A stretch of 44,533 nucleotides of DNA. Origin: Pseudomonas donghuensis. GTDB lineage: Bacteria > Pseudomonadota > Gammaproteobacteria > Pseudomonadales > Pseudomonadaceae. Each line of letters starts with the position of its first letter. Position 1 is the stretch's first letter. The translations under genes were made by a program, and so were the position numbers. The notes below the pieces were generated by a model. It was not told where the DNA came from and searched no databases. It worked only from the letters and a program-made list of their open reading frames with translations. Shown one piece after another: positions 1 through 12,200 of this stretch. The stretch lies in assembly GCF_000259195.1 (NCBI RefSeq), contig NZ_JH650762.1:124183-168715 (forward strand), read 5' to 3'.

Positions 1-3000
1 CCAGCTCGCCGCTGGCCGGGCCCTGCTCGACCTGCAACGCGTGGCTGGTGAAGCTGGCCACCGTGGCCAGGCTTTGCACGGTCTGGTACTGGAACAGGTC
101 TTTGGGGCTGAAATGAATACCGGCCTGACGCGCGCGGCTGACCACCTGGATGGAGACGATCGAGTCACCGCCCAGTTCGAAGAAATTGTCCTGGCGCCCG
201 ATCTGTTCACGCTTGAGCACCTGCGCCCAGATCTGCGCGATAGCTTGCTCAAGATCGCCCTGGGGCGCGCTGAAGGTTGTGCTGCCCGCCTCGTTTTCAG
301 GCAGCGGCAATGCCTTGCGATCCAGTTTGCCGTTGACCGTCAAGGGCAGTTGCGCCAACCGCAGCAGGTGGCTCGGCACCATGTGCGCCGGCAAGCGAGC
401 GGCAAGCGCTTCGCGCAGGGCGTGCACCTGGACCTCTCCCTCGGCCACCACATAGCCGACCAGTTGCGGCCCGCGCGGCCCCTCCTGGGCCAGCACCACC
501 GCTTCGCGCACGCCGGCCTGGGCCTGCAGGCAGGCCTCGATTTCACCCAGCTCGATACGCAGGCCGCGCAGCTTGAGCTGATGGTCGATACGCCCGACAT
601 AATGCAGCTCAGCCTGCGCCCGGCGGCGCACCAGGTCGCCACTGCGGTACAGGCGCGCGCCAGGGGCACCGTAAGGGTCGGGGATGAAACGCTCGGCGGT
701 CAGCCCGGGCCGGCGGTGGTAACCGCTGGCCAGCGAGGCGCCTCCCAGGTACAGCTCACCCAGGCCGCCCTGTGGGCAGCGCAGCAGGTTGGCGTCCAGC
801 ACCTGGGCACTGACGTTGCTGATCGGTGCGCCGATGCGGATGATGTCCTCGGGCTCCTGCCAGGTCAGCTCATGGCTGCTGGCATCGATGGTCGATTCGG
901 TGGGGCCATAAAGGTTGATCACGCGGCCCTGCCAGTGCTGCGCCAACTGTTTTACCAGGCTGGCCTTGAGCGCCTCGCCGCCGACGAACAACAGCCGCAG
1001 CGACGCCAGTTGCCCAGGCTGCAACGAACTGAGCAGCCCTTGCAGCAGCGAGGGTGCCAGTTGCAACACGCTGATGCGCTGCTCGGCCACCAGTGGCCAC
1101 AGCTGGGTCAGGTCCTCGTTGAGCTCGGCCGGTGCCAGCACCAACGGCGCGCCGCACAGCAGCGGCAGCCAGAACTCCCAGACCGAGGCATCGAAACTGC
1201 AGGCAGTCTTTTGCAGCACCCGGTCATCGGCCTGCAGCGGATAGGCGCGCATCATCCACTGCATGTGGTTGGCCAAGCCGCCGTGGCGAATGGCAACACC
1301 TTTGGGCTGACCGGTGGAACCGGAGGTGTAGATCACATAGGCCAGGCTGTGCGGGTGCAGCACCAGCGCGGGCGCTCCCGGGTCGCTGGCCGGTACGCCC
1401 AGGGCCTGCTCGTCGAGCAGCAGCGTACGTGGCGCCGACAGCGGCCCCAGGCGAGCACTGAGTGCGGCGTGGCTGAGCAACAGCTGCATGCCGCTGTCGT
1501 CGATCATGTACTGCAGGCGCTCGCGCGGATAATCCGGGGCCAGCGGCACATAGGCCGCACCGGCCTTGAGCACCGCCAGTTGCGCCACGACCATCTCCAG
1601 GCTGCGCTCCAGCGCCAGGCCCACCAGGCTTTGCGCGCCAATGCCGGCCTCGCGCAGTTGCCAGGCCAGGCGGTTGCTGCGCGCCTCAAGTTCGCCGTGG
1701 CTGTACGACTGCCCGGCGACGATCAACGCCACCGCGTCGGGCTGGCGTTGCAGTTGGGCACGCAACATCGGCAACAGCAGTTCGCCCGGCGCCTGCTCTG
1801 CCAGGCCCTGCGCGCAGGCGGGCTCGGCGTCCAGGGCAATGGCCTCCAGGCGCTGCCGGGTATCACCGGCGAACGCCTGCAACAGCACCTGCCAGTGGCC
1901 GGCCATGCGTTCGATGGTCGCTGCATCGAACAGGTCCAGGGCGTAGGTCAGCGATGCCCACAGACGCTCCCCCTCCTCGAAGGTGTCGAGGTTGAGGTCA
2001 AAGGGCGAGGCATGGCTGTCCCAGTTCAGCGCCTCGATGCGCAAACTGCCGGCAAGCCCGGCAGCACTGGCGCCCTGCCCGGCGTCGACCTGGTGGTTGA
2101 ACATCACCTGGAACAACGGATTGAAGCTCAAGCTGCGCTCCGGCTGCAGGGCTTCGACCAGTTGCTCGTACGGCAGGTCCTGGTAGGCCTGGGCGGCGAG
2201 CGCGGTGTGTTTGACCTGTTGCATGAACGCGCTCAGCGTCTCGCGCCCATGCACCTCGGCCTTGAGCACCTGGGTGTTGACGAAAAAGCCGATCAAGCCC
2301 TTGGTTTCGGCGCGGTTGCGGTTGGCCACCGGCACCCCGACGCGGATCTGCTGCTGGCCGCTGTAGCGGTGCAGCAGCAGTTGGAACGATGCCAGCAGCA
2401 GCATGAACAGGGTCACCCCTTCACGCTGGCAGGTACGCCGCAGGCCACTGAGCAATTCAGGCGGCAGGTCAATCTGCCAGCGCCCGCCACGGTAGCTGCT
2501 TTGTGCCGGGCGCGGGCGGTCGTGGGGCAGCTCCAGCAAGGCCTGCTCATCACCCAGGTGTGCGGTCCAGTAAGCCAGTTGCCGCTCGCGCTCGCCGGCC
2601 TCCATCCAGCAACGCTGCCACAGCGCATAGTCGGCGTACTGGATCGGCAGCGCCGGCAGCGAGGCCGGCTGGCCCTGGCTGAAGCCCAGGTACAGCGCCA
2701 CCAGTTCTTGCACCAGCACCTGCATCGACCAGCCATCGGCGACGATGTGGTGCAGCGCCAGCACCAGCACATGCTCCTGCTCGTCCAGGCGCAGCAAGCG
2801 CGCACGCAGCAGCGGCCCGTGCTGCAGGTCAAAGGGCTGTTGCAGGGTGCTGTCGACAAAAGCATCGATCAGCGCCTGGCGCGCCGGGGCCTGGGCCGGC
2901 GCCTCAACACTGTGCAGCTCCAGCGCCAGTTCGGCGTGTGCCTGTACCCGCTGGACGGCGTGCTCGGCCTGTTGCTCGAAGGTGGTGCGCAGGCTTTCGT

Positions 3001-3298
3001 GACGCGCGACCAGGGCCGTGAGGCTGCGCTGCAGGGCCTGGCTGTCGAGCGCGCCGTGCAGGTGCAAGGCGGCCGGAATATGGTAGGCACTGCTGTGCCG
3101 GTCCAGTTGCCAGAGGAACCACTGGCGCTGCTGGGCGTAGGACAGCGGCAGGTCGCCGTGTTCCAGGCGGCTGACCGGGATCGGCAGTTGCGCCAGGCTC
3201 ATGCCCTTGCCGGCGAGTTTTTCCAGGAACAGCCGGCGCTGCTGCGCAGGCAGCTTGATGAAGCGCTGCACCAGCTGCGTATTGTCCATTCCAGCCAT
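1..3298 (-). CDS. Pyoverdine-type NRPS, first module C-A-T plus start of E (3' end outside window)
   Basis: Peptide synthetase continuing the line begun by the gene at 3300-14351. The start ATG (complement of 3296-3298) lies one base after the stop of that gene, so translation is probably coupled. An alternative in-frame ATG is at 3289. Order of domains: condensation (HHIVADGWS near residue 187), adenylation (YTSGSTGQPKG near 660, NLYGPTE near 798, NGKLD near 985), carrier (LGGDSIVSIQ near 1045), then the first residues of a probable epimerisation domain at the edge. My reading of the ten specificity residues is DAWQFGLIDK, a code known for Gln or Glu. The LGGDSI carrier form usually precedes an E domain, so the module should insert D-Gln (or D-Glu). 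The frame is open to base 1; the rest of the protein is not visible. The pyoverdine assignment rests on the neighbouring fpv and mbtH genes. Confidence 0.93.
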   Translation of the reverse strand, partial: MAGMDNTQLVQRFIKLPAQQRRLFLEKLAGKGMSLAQLPIPVSRLEHGDLPLSYAQQRQWFLWQLDRHSSAYHIPAALHLHGALDSQALQRSLTALVARHESLRTTFEQQAEHAVQRVQAHAELALELHSVEAPAQAPARQALIDAFVDSTLQQPFDLQHGPLLRARLLRLDEQEHVLVLALHHIVADGWSMQVLVQELVALYLGFSQGQPASLPALPIQYADYALWQRCWMEAGERERQLAYWTAHLGDEQALLELPHDRPRPAQSSYRGGRWQIDLPPELLSGLRRTCQREGVTLFMLLLASFQLLLHRYSGQQQIRVGVPVANRNRAETKGLIGFFVNTQVLKAEVHGRETLSAFMQQVKHTALAAQAYQDLPYEQLVEALQPERSLSFNPLFQVMFNHQVDAGQGASAAGLAGSLRIEALNWDSHASPFDLNLDTFEEGERLWASLTYALDLFDAATIERMAGHWQVLLQAFAGDTRQRLEAIALDAEPACAQGLAEQAPGELLLPMLRAQLQRQPDAVALIVAGQSYSHGELEARSNRLAWQLREAGIGAQSLVGLALERSLEMVVAQLAVLKAGAAYVPLAPDYPRERLQYMIDDSGMQLLLSHAALSARLGPLSAPRTLLLDEQALGVPASDPGAPALVLHPHSLAYVIYTSGSTGQPKGVAIRHGGLANHMQWMMRAYPLQADDRVLQKTACSFDASVWEFWLPLLCGAPLVLAPAELNEDLTQLWPLVAEQRISVLQLAPSLLQGLLSSLQPGQLASLRLLFVGGEALKASLVKQLAQHWQGRVINLYGPTESTIDASSHELTWQEPEDIIRIGAPISNVSAQVLDANLLRCPQGGLGELYLGGASLASGYHRRPGLTAERFIPDPYGAPGARLYRSGDLVRRRAQAELHYVGRIDHQLKLRGLRIELGEIEACLQAQAGVREAVVLAQEGPRGPQLVGYVVAEGEVQVHALREALAARLPAHMVPSHLLRLAQLPLTVNGKLDRKALPLPENEAGSTTFSAPQGDLEQAIAQIWAQVLKREQIGRQDNFFELGGDSIVSIQVVSRARQAGIHFSPKDLFQYQTVQSLATVASFTSHALQVEQGPASGEL

Positions 3299-3299
3299 G

Positions 3300-6200
3300 T
3301 CAGTTCGCCTCCAGTTCGTTGAGAAAGTCAAACATGTCGCTCAGGTCTTCCTCTCGATTCGATCTCATGCACGCGGCCACGGCCTCGGCGTATTCCGCCA
3401 GGCTGCGGGCCTTGAAAATCAGCTCCAGGGCCAGGTCCGCGCCAAGCTCCAGCTGCGCCTGGGCGGTAGCCTGGGTGGCCAGCAGCGAGTGCCCGCCCAG
3501 TTCGAAGAAGTTATCCAGCAGACCGACCCGCTCAACCTTGAGCACCTGCTGCCAGATCGTCGCCAGGCGGCGTTGCAGGTCGCTTGCCGGGGCCTGGTAA
3601 GCCTCACTGCCGTGCAGCGCCTGGGGTGCGGGCAAGGCCTTGCGGTCAAGCTTGCCGTTGGGGGTCACGGGCAACTGTTCGAGCTGCATCAGCTGGCTCG
3701 GCACCATGTACGCCGGCAGCTGGCTTTGCAGCTGCACCTTGAGGGCGCTGAGCCAGGTTGCAGGCGCCTCGGCCAGGCCGTCGCGGCTGGCGACCAGGTA
3801 ACCGACCAGGGTCTTGCCATGGGCGCCGTCACGGGCCACCACCACCGCCTCGGCAACCCCTGGCTGGGCTTGCAGGCAGGCTTCGATTTCGCCCAGTTCA
3901 ATACGGAAACCGCGCACCTTGACCTGGTGGTCGATGCGCCCCAGGCAATCGACGATGCCGCTGACGCGCTGGCGCACCAGATCGCCGGAACGATACAGGC
4001 GCCCGCCAATGCTGCCGCTCGGGTCGGGCACGAAACGCTCAGCCGTCAGCCCCGGACGGTTCAGGTAGCCACGCGCCACCCCATAGCCCCCCAGGTACAA
4101 CTCACCCGCCAGGCCATCGGGCAACAGGTTCAATGCAGCATCGAGTACCTGCACGCTACGCTCGCCGACCCGGCTGCCAATCGGCGCGTACGCCGCACCA
4201 CAGGTGTCGCTCGCCGCCGCTTTCCAGATCAGCGGGGTGACCACGGTTTCAGTCGGGCCATAGCCATTGATGATGAACTCGGGTTTGAGCGCCCGCCGTG
4301 CCAGTTCGAAACTGGCCTGCGCCACGGCGTCGCCACCAAAGCAATAGATGCGCACCGCCGGCGGGTTGCCGCGGCGCTCGGCCAGCTCGGCCAATTGCTG
4401 CAGGTACACCGGCGGGAACGCCGCCACCGTCACCCCGTGGCGGTGCAACGCCTCAAAGGTCTGTTCCGGGGTCCACAGGCTGTCGTCACGCAACAGCACG
4501 CGCCCGCCGTGGGTCAGGGTGGTCAGCCAGCGTTCGTGAGCGCCGTCGAAGGCAAACGACATGAACAGCAGCTCGCAATCGCTGGCGCTCATGCCGTAGC
4601 GCTCGCCGATCCGCGCGCAGTGCATGGCCAGCGGCCCGTGGGCCACGGCAACGCCCTTGGGCTGACCGGTAGAGCCGGAGGTGTAGATGATGTAGGCCAG
4701 GTTGTCCGGCTCGATCGCGACCACCGGCGCCTGTTGCGGCCAGTCGTCCAGGCACAGGCGGTCCAGGTGCAGCACCTCCAGCTGCGCCGGCAGTGACACC
4801 TCCCAGGCCAGGCGGGAGTCGCTGAGCAGCAAGGCCGCAGCACTGTCTTCGAGCAGGTAGGCCAGGCGCTCGGCCGGGTAATTGATATCCAGCGGCACAT
4901 AGGCGCCACCGGCCTTGAGCACCGCCAGCAGCGCCACCAGCATCGCTTCGTCGCGGCCCAGGCCCACCGCTACCCGTACTTCCGGGCCTACGCCACGGGC
5001 GACCAGGGCATGCGCCAGTTGGTTGGCACGGCGCTCCAACGCGGCGAAGCTCAGGACCCGCTCGCCTTGCAGCACCGCCGGTTGTTGCGGCTGTTGCACA
5101 GCCCACTGGGCAATGCGCTGATGCACCAGCGGGTAATCGCCTGGCCCTTGCTGCAGGTTGCGCTGATGTGCCTGGGCACGTTCAGCGGCCAGCGGCAAGG
5201 CGATCTCGCCCAGGCGAACATCGCTGCCAGCCATGAACTGCTCCAACAGGTTGAGCACATGCGCCGCCAGGCGCTGCACCGCCTGCGCGCTGAACTGGCC
5301 AGCGGCATAGTCGAAGCCCAGGTGCAGCGACTCTCCCAGTTCCACAGCCAAGGCCAGCGGGTAGTGCGTCTGCTCGTGGCTGCGCAGCGGGCCGAACTGC
5401 AGGCCGCTGTCGGCCTGGCGCTGCAAGGCCTCGGCGACCGGATAGTTCTCGAACACCAGCAGGCTGTCGAACAACGCCTCACCGCCCAACCCCGCCCAAC
5501 GCTGGATTTCGAACAGCGGCGTCGCTTCATGCTCACCCATGGCCAGGCTCAACGCCTGCACTTGCTGCAGCCACTGGCCAACGGTCAAGAACGGCTGCGG
5601 GTTGGCGATCACCGGCAAGGTGTTGATGAACAGGCCGATCTGCCGGTCGGCGCCGGGCACCTGGGCCGGGCGCCCGGCCACCGTGGCGCCGAAGGCTACG
5701 CTGGCCTGGCCGGTGTAGCGTTGCAGCAGCAACAGCCAGGCCGCTTGCACCAGGGTGTTGACGGTGACTTTACTGGCCCGGGCAAAGCTTACCAGGGCCT
5801 CGGTGCCTGAGCGGTCGAGGCTCTGCGCATAGGTGGCACGCCCGCCCGCCTCGCTTACCTGACCATAGGCGGCCAATGCCGGTGCCAGGTGCGTCGGTGC
5901 TTCCAGCCCGGCCAGCTGCTGCTGCCAGAACCCTGCGCTGGCCGCGGCGTCTTGCGCCTGCAACCAGGCAATGTAGTCACGGTAACGCCCGGCCGCCGCC
6001 AACGGGGTATGGCCGTGGTAGCGTTCGAGCACCTCGCCGAGCAACTGCGCATAGCTCCAGCCGTCCATGAGGATATGGTGGTTGGTGTAGATGAACTGGT
6101 AACGATCGTTGTCGCAGCGCACCAGGCTCAGGCGCAGCAACGGCGCCTGCTGCAGGTCAAACCCCTGCTCGCGGTCACTGCGCGCCAGGGCCTGTACCGC

Positions 6201-9200
6201 CTGGTCCAGGTCGGCACGCCCGCGCCAGTCGAACTCGGCGAAAGGCAACTCGACCTGCTTGCGCACAAACTGCAGCGGCTGGGGCAGTTCGCCCTGCCAG
6301 ATAAACCCGCTGCGCAGGATGTCATGGGCCTGCAGGGTCTGCTTCCAGGCCTGGCGGAAGCGGGCAACCTCCAGCCCGCGCACCTCGACCTGCATCTGGT
6401 TGACGTAGTCCCCGTTGCCTTGGGCATACAGCGCATGGAACAACATGCCCTGCTGCATCGGCGACAGTGGATACAGGTCGTCGATCTCGCCCGGCACCAA
6501 CGGCAGGCTGTCGAGTTGCGCCTGGTCCAGGGCCGCCAGCGCCACATCCGAGGGGGTCAGGCCGCCCTGTTGCGGGGCGCAGCAGTGCTCGATCAGCGCT
6601 TGCAGGGCGGCGCTGTAGTCCTCGGCCAGACGGGCGATCAACGCCGGCTCGAATACCTCGGTGCTGAAGGTCCAGCCCAGGCTCAACCGGCCCTCATAGA
6701 CCTGGCCATTGAGGGTCAACGGCGCGCCCAGCGGCGCATCCGGGCTCTGGTCGCGGCTACCGCTGTCGCCAGCCGGACGCAGCAAGGCCTGGGCGTCGGC
6801 AAAGCTGCCGTCGAACTGCCCCAGGTAGTTGAAGATGATCGGCGCGCCGGGCAATGCCGCCAGTTGCTGGCGGGTAGCCGGGTCGGCGAGGTAACGCAGC
6901 ACGCCGTAACCGATGCCCTTGTTCGGCACCGCACGCAGTTGTTCCTTGATTGCCTTGAGCGATGCCCCCACCTCGGTCCGGGGCGTCAGGCGCAACGGGA
7001 ACAGGCTGGTGAACCAGCCCACGGTGCGGCTCAGGTCCAGGCCTTCGAACAGCTCTTCACGGCCATGGCCTTCGAGCTGGATATGCAGGCTGGGTTCACC
7101 GGTCCAGCGGCAGATCACCTGCGCCAGCGCCGTCAACAGCAGGTCGTTGACCTGGGTCCGGTACGCCTGGGGCGCCTGTTGCAGTAACTGGCGGGTGGTT
7201 GCCGCATCCAGGCGGCTGTACAGCGTGTGCGCATGGCGGTTGAGCGCAGGCGCCAGCGATCGGCTGCCGGGCAACGGCCCGCCTGCGCCTTGACCCTGGG
7301 CCTGCCAGAACGCCAGTTCATCGCGCAGTTGCGGGCTGTCAGCCAGGCGTTGCAGGTGCTCGGCCCAGCCCTGATAGGCGCTGGTGCGTGCCGCCAATGC
7401 AACGGCCTGGCCAGCGTGCAATTGCCGGTAAACGCTCTGCAGGTCTTCAAACAGGATGCGCCAGGACACCCCGTCCACCACCAGGTGGTGAATGGCCAGG
7501 AACAGTCGCTGACTGCCATCGGCCAGGGTCGCCAACAGGCCGCGCAGCAACGGCCCCTGGGCCAGGTCGAGGCTGCGCTGGAGCTCATCGCACACGCGGG
7601 TCAACCCGGCGCTGTCCTGCACCCGGGCTTGAACCAGCAAGCCGGGCAACGGCGCCTGGCGATAGTGCGCCGACCAGCCCTCGGCTGATTCGACAAAGCT
7701 CAAGCGCAGTGCATCATGGTGCTTGACCAAGGCTTGCAAGGCCTGCTCCAGGTGTTGCGGGTCCAGGTGCTGCTGGGGCTCGAGCAACACCGACTGGTTC
7801 CAGTGCTGGCGCTCGGCGATGGCCTCGGCGAAAAACGCCTGCTGAATCGGCAGCAGGATCTGCTCGCCACTGACCTCGCCGCGGGCAAGCGCTGCGGGTG
7901 CCTCGCCGCGCCGGGCGACAGCGGCCACACCCTGGACCGTCTGGTACTGGAACAGCGCTTTGGCGCTGAAGTGGATGCCGGCCTGGCGGGCACGGCTGAC
8001 CACCTGGATGGAGATGATCGAATCGCCACCCAGCTCGAAGAAGTTGTCCTGCACGCCCACCTGTTCACGCTTGAGCACCTCGGCCCAAATGGCGGCCAGC
8101 TGCCTTTCCATGGCATTGCGCGGCGCCTGGAACGCAGCCTGTGCCGCTACCTGCGGCAGCGGCAAGGCCTGGCGATCGAGCTTGCCGTTGGCGTTCAGCG
8201 GCAATTGCTCGAGCAGCAGCCAGTGCACCGGCAGCATGTGCTCCGGCAGGCGGGTGCGCAGGTGCGCCTTGAGCTGCTCCAGCAACCCCTGGTCAGCCCC
8301 GGGCGCGACGACATAGGCCACCAGTTGCGGCCCCTGGGCGCCAGGCTGGGCAAGTACCGCCACGGCACTTACCTGACGGTGCGCACGCAGGCGCGCCTCG
8401 ATCTCGCCCAGCTCGATGCGCAGGCCGCGAATCTTCACTTGGTGGTCGATACGGCCAAGGTACTCGATGACCCCGTCGGCGCGCTGACGGCCCAGGTCGC
8501 CGCTGCGGTACAGGCGCGCACCGGAGGCCCCGAACGGGTCCGGCACGAACTGCTGCGCAGTCAGCCCCGGGCGCTGCAGGTAGCCACGGGCCAAGCCCTC
8601 GCCCCCCAGATAAAGCTCGCCAACCACGCCCCCAGGCACCGGGTTGAGCTGGGCATCGAGCAGATAGGCCGAACGTGCCCCCACCGGGGTCCCGATCGGC
8701 GCATACGGCGCCGCTTCACCCGAGGGCTCGCAGGCCCAGATCAACGGGCTGATCAGCGCCTCGGTGGGGCCGTAGGCGTTGTACAGCTGCACGCCGCGCA
8801 AGTGCTCAAGCGCCGCCACTTGCTGCTGGCTCCAGGCTTCCCCGCCGAGAATGCAGGCACGCACGTTCAGCGCCGGGCTGCCCGGGGCGGCGGCCGCGAT
8901 GATGCCGGTAAGGTAGCTGGGCGGCAGGTCGAGGACACTCAAGCCATGCGCTTGAACCTGGGCCAACAGCGCTTCATAGCTCCAGTGAGTCACGTCGCCG
9001 ACCAGCAGCGCCGCACCCTGGATCAGCGGCATGAAGATCTGCTCGGCGGCCGCATCGAAACTCACCGAGGCAAACTGCAGCAGGCGATCTTCGGCGCTCA
9101 GTGCATAACGCGCTGCCGCTGCCTGGCAATGCATGGCCAGGGCGCCATGCTCGACCGCCACCCCCTTGGGCTGGCCGGTCGAGCCAGAGGTGTAGATGAC

Positions 9201-12200
9201 ATAGGCCAGGCTTTGCGCCGAGACCTGCGCGTGCTCCAGCGCCTCGCTCGAGCCACTGCCCAGCGGGTCTTCCAGCACCAGGCGCCGGCAGGTGCTGTCC
9301 AGCCTCAAGCCATCGAGCAGTTGCCGATGGCCGAGCAGCAACTGCACGCCACTGTCCTCGAGCATGTAGTTCAAGCGCTCGGGCGGATACTGTGGGTCCA
9401 GCGGCACATAGGCACCGCCCGCCTTGAAGATCGCCAGCAGCGCGGTCACCAGCGCCATGCCGCGCTCGGCGAGCAGCCCCACGCGCACCTCCGGGCCCAC
9501 CCCGGCGGCGCGCAGATGACGGGCCAATTGATTGCTGCGCCGATCCAGCTCGGCATAGCTCAAGCGCTGCTCGCCCTCGATCAGTGCCAGCGCCTCGGGC
9601 TGCTGTTGCACACGCGCGGCAAACAGCTCGACCAGCGATTCGGCATGCACTGCCGGCGCCTGGCCGCAGGCACCGGCGAGCAACGCCTGCCATTGCCGGT
9701 CATCCTGCACGCGCAGTTGGCCGATGGCCTGCTCAGGGTGCTCGACCATGGCCCGCAACAGGTTCTGCCAGTGCCGGGCCATGCTTTCGATGGTCGCGGC
9801 ATTGAACAGCTCGGCGGCATAGATGAACGCCGCCTGGATGCCATGATCGGTTTCCAGGGTTTCCAGGGTCAGCTCGAACTGCGCCATGCCGCCAGGCAGC
9901 AGCATTTCCTGCGCGCTCAAGTGCGGCAGGCTGTTGCCCGCAGCTGCGGCACCGACGGTGTTGAGGTGGTTGTACATCACCTGAAACAACGGGTTGTGCT
10001 GCAGGCTACGCTGCGGGTTGAGCGCCTCGACCAATTTGTCGAACGGCAGGTCCTGATGGGCCTGGGCTGCCAGCGCGGTATCGCGCGCCTGCGCCAGCAG
10101 GGCATTGACCGAAGCCTGCGCCGCCAACGGCAGGCGCATCACCAGGGTATTGACGAAGAAGCCCACCAGGCCTTCGAGCTCTTCGGCGTTGCGGTTGCTG
10201 ATCGGCATGCCGATGCGGATATCGTCCTGGCCGCTGTAGCGCTGCAGCAGCAGGGCAAACGAAGCAATGAACACCTGGAACAGGGTCAGGTTGTTGCGCC
10301 GTGCCAACTGGCGGATGCGCTGTTCGAGCTCCACCGGCAAGTGCAACTCGACCCGCCCTTCCCGGTAGTGCTGGCCGGCCTGGCGCGGATGGTCGGTGGC
10401 CAGCTCCAGCACCGGGTGCTCGCTGCCCAGTTGCCCACGCCAGTAGTCCAGCTGACGCGCCAGCTCACCGCCTTCGAGCCAGCGGCGCTGCCAGTGCGCA
10501 TAGTCGCCGTACTGCACCGCCAGCGGTGCCAGGCTCAGCGGCTGCTGGCGCTGGAAGGCGCCATACAGGGCGGCGAACTCACGCCCCAGCACGCCCATCG
10601 ACCAACCGTCAGAGATGATGTGGTGCAGGGTCACCACCAGGATGAAGTGCTCGGCCGCCACTTCCAGCACCTTGACCCGCAGCAGCGGGCCACGCTCCAG
10701 GTCAAACAGCGTGGCGATCTCGGCGCCGACGCTGGCCTGGATCTGCGCGCTGTCCGCCTGTTCCAGGCGCTCCCAGCGCACAATGAGCGGATCATCGGCG
10801 TCGACAATCTGGTACAGGGTCCCTTGCTGCTGGCTGAAACGGGTGCGGAAGGCCTCGTGCCGAGCCACCAGGGCGGCAAAGGTCTGCTCCAGGGCGGTAC
10901 GCTCCAGTTGCCCCCGCAACTGCACCACAATCGGCGTGTGGTATGCCTGGCTTTGCGGTTCCAGGGTCCACAACAACCACTGCCGCTGCTGTGCGAACGA
11001 CGCCGGCAACGGCTGCCCTGGCGACACCCGCTGCAACGCCGGGCGGCTGCTGGCGGTGCCGGCCTGTTGCACCTGGCGGGCAAATTCGGCAAGCGTTGCG
11101 CTCTCGAACAGGCTGCGCAGCGGCACATCGACCTGCAGTAGCCGGCGCACCCGGGAAATAATCTGCGTGGCCAGCAACGAATGACCGCCAAGGTTGAAGA
11201 AATTGTCCTGCAGCCCCACCCGCTCGACCTCCAGCACCTGTGCCCAGATCTGTGCCAGCTGTTCCTGCACGGCGTTCTGCGGTGCCTGGTAGGGCACCTG
11301 CCGCGCCTGCAACTCGATGGCCGCCAGGGCGCGCAAGTCGAGCTTGCCGTTCAAGGTCAGCGGCAGCGCCGCCAGCACGACGTAATGGGCCGGCAGCATG
11401 TACTCCGGCAGCACCTCGCCCAGGCGCTGCTGCAGCTGTGCGGTAAAGGCATGTTCACCGCTGTTGGCCTGGGACTCGTCCAGCACCAGATAGGCGACGA
11501 TCTGCGCCTGGCCACCGACAGTGGCCAGGCGGGTGACGGCGTCCCTGACCGCCACCTGGCGCCGCAGGCAGGCGCTGATTTCATCGAGCTCGATGCGGTA
11601 GCCGCGAATTTTCACCTGATGGTCTATACGCCCGTGGAAACGAATCTGCCCGTCGTCGCGGTAACTGGTCAGGTCACCGGTGCGATACAGGCGCTGACCG
11701 GCCTGGCCATGGGGATCGGGAACAAAACGTTCGGCGGTCAGCCCTGGGCGCCGGTGATAACCGCGGGCCAGGCCGGCGCCGCCGAGCAACAGCTCGCCAT
11801 TGACGCCCGCCGGCAGCACCTGCAGGTTGCCGTCCAGCACCCGTGCGCACAGGTTCGGTAATGGCCGGCCCAACGCCGGGACGCTGCCCGGGCTCGGCTC
11901 GATCGGCGCTGTCAGCGCGCCCACGGTCGACTCGGTCGGGCCATAGTGGTTGATCACCTGGCACGCCGGCGCCCAGGCGGCAATGCGTTCAAGCAAGGCC
12001 GGCGAGGCCGCTTCACCGCCCAGCACCAGGCATTGGCGCGGCAACCCGGCACCACGGTGGCTGTCGCTGAGCAACGCCTCGATATGCGAGGGGACGATTT
12101 TCAGCACATCAATCTGCTCGCGCGCCATGTAGGCGGCAAAACGCTCGGCATCCAGGGTCAGGTCAAGGTCGAGCACATGCAGGGTGCAACCGGAGCACAG

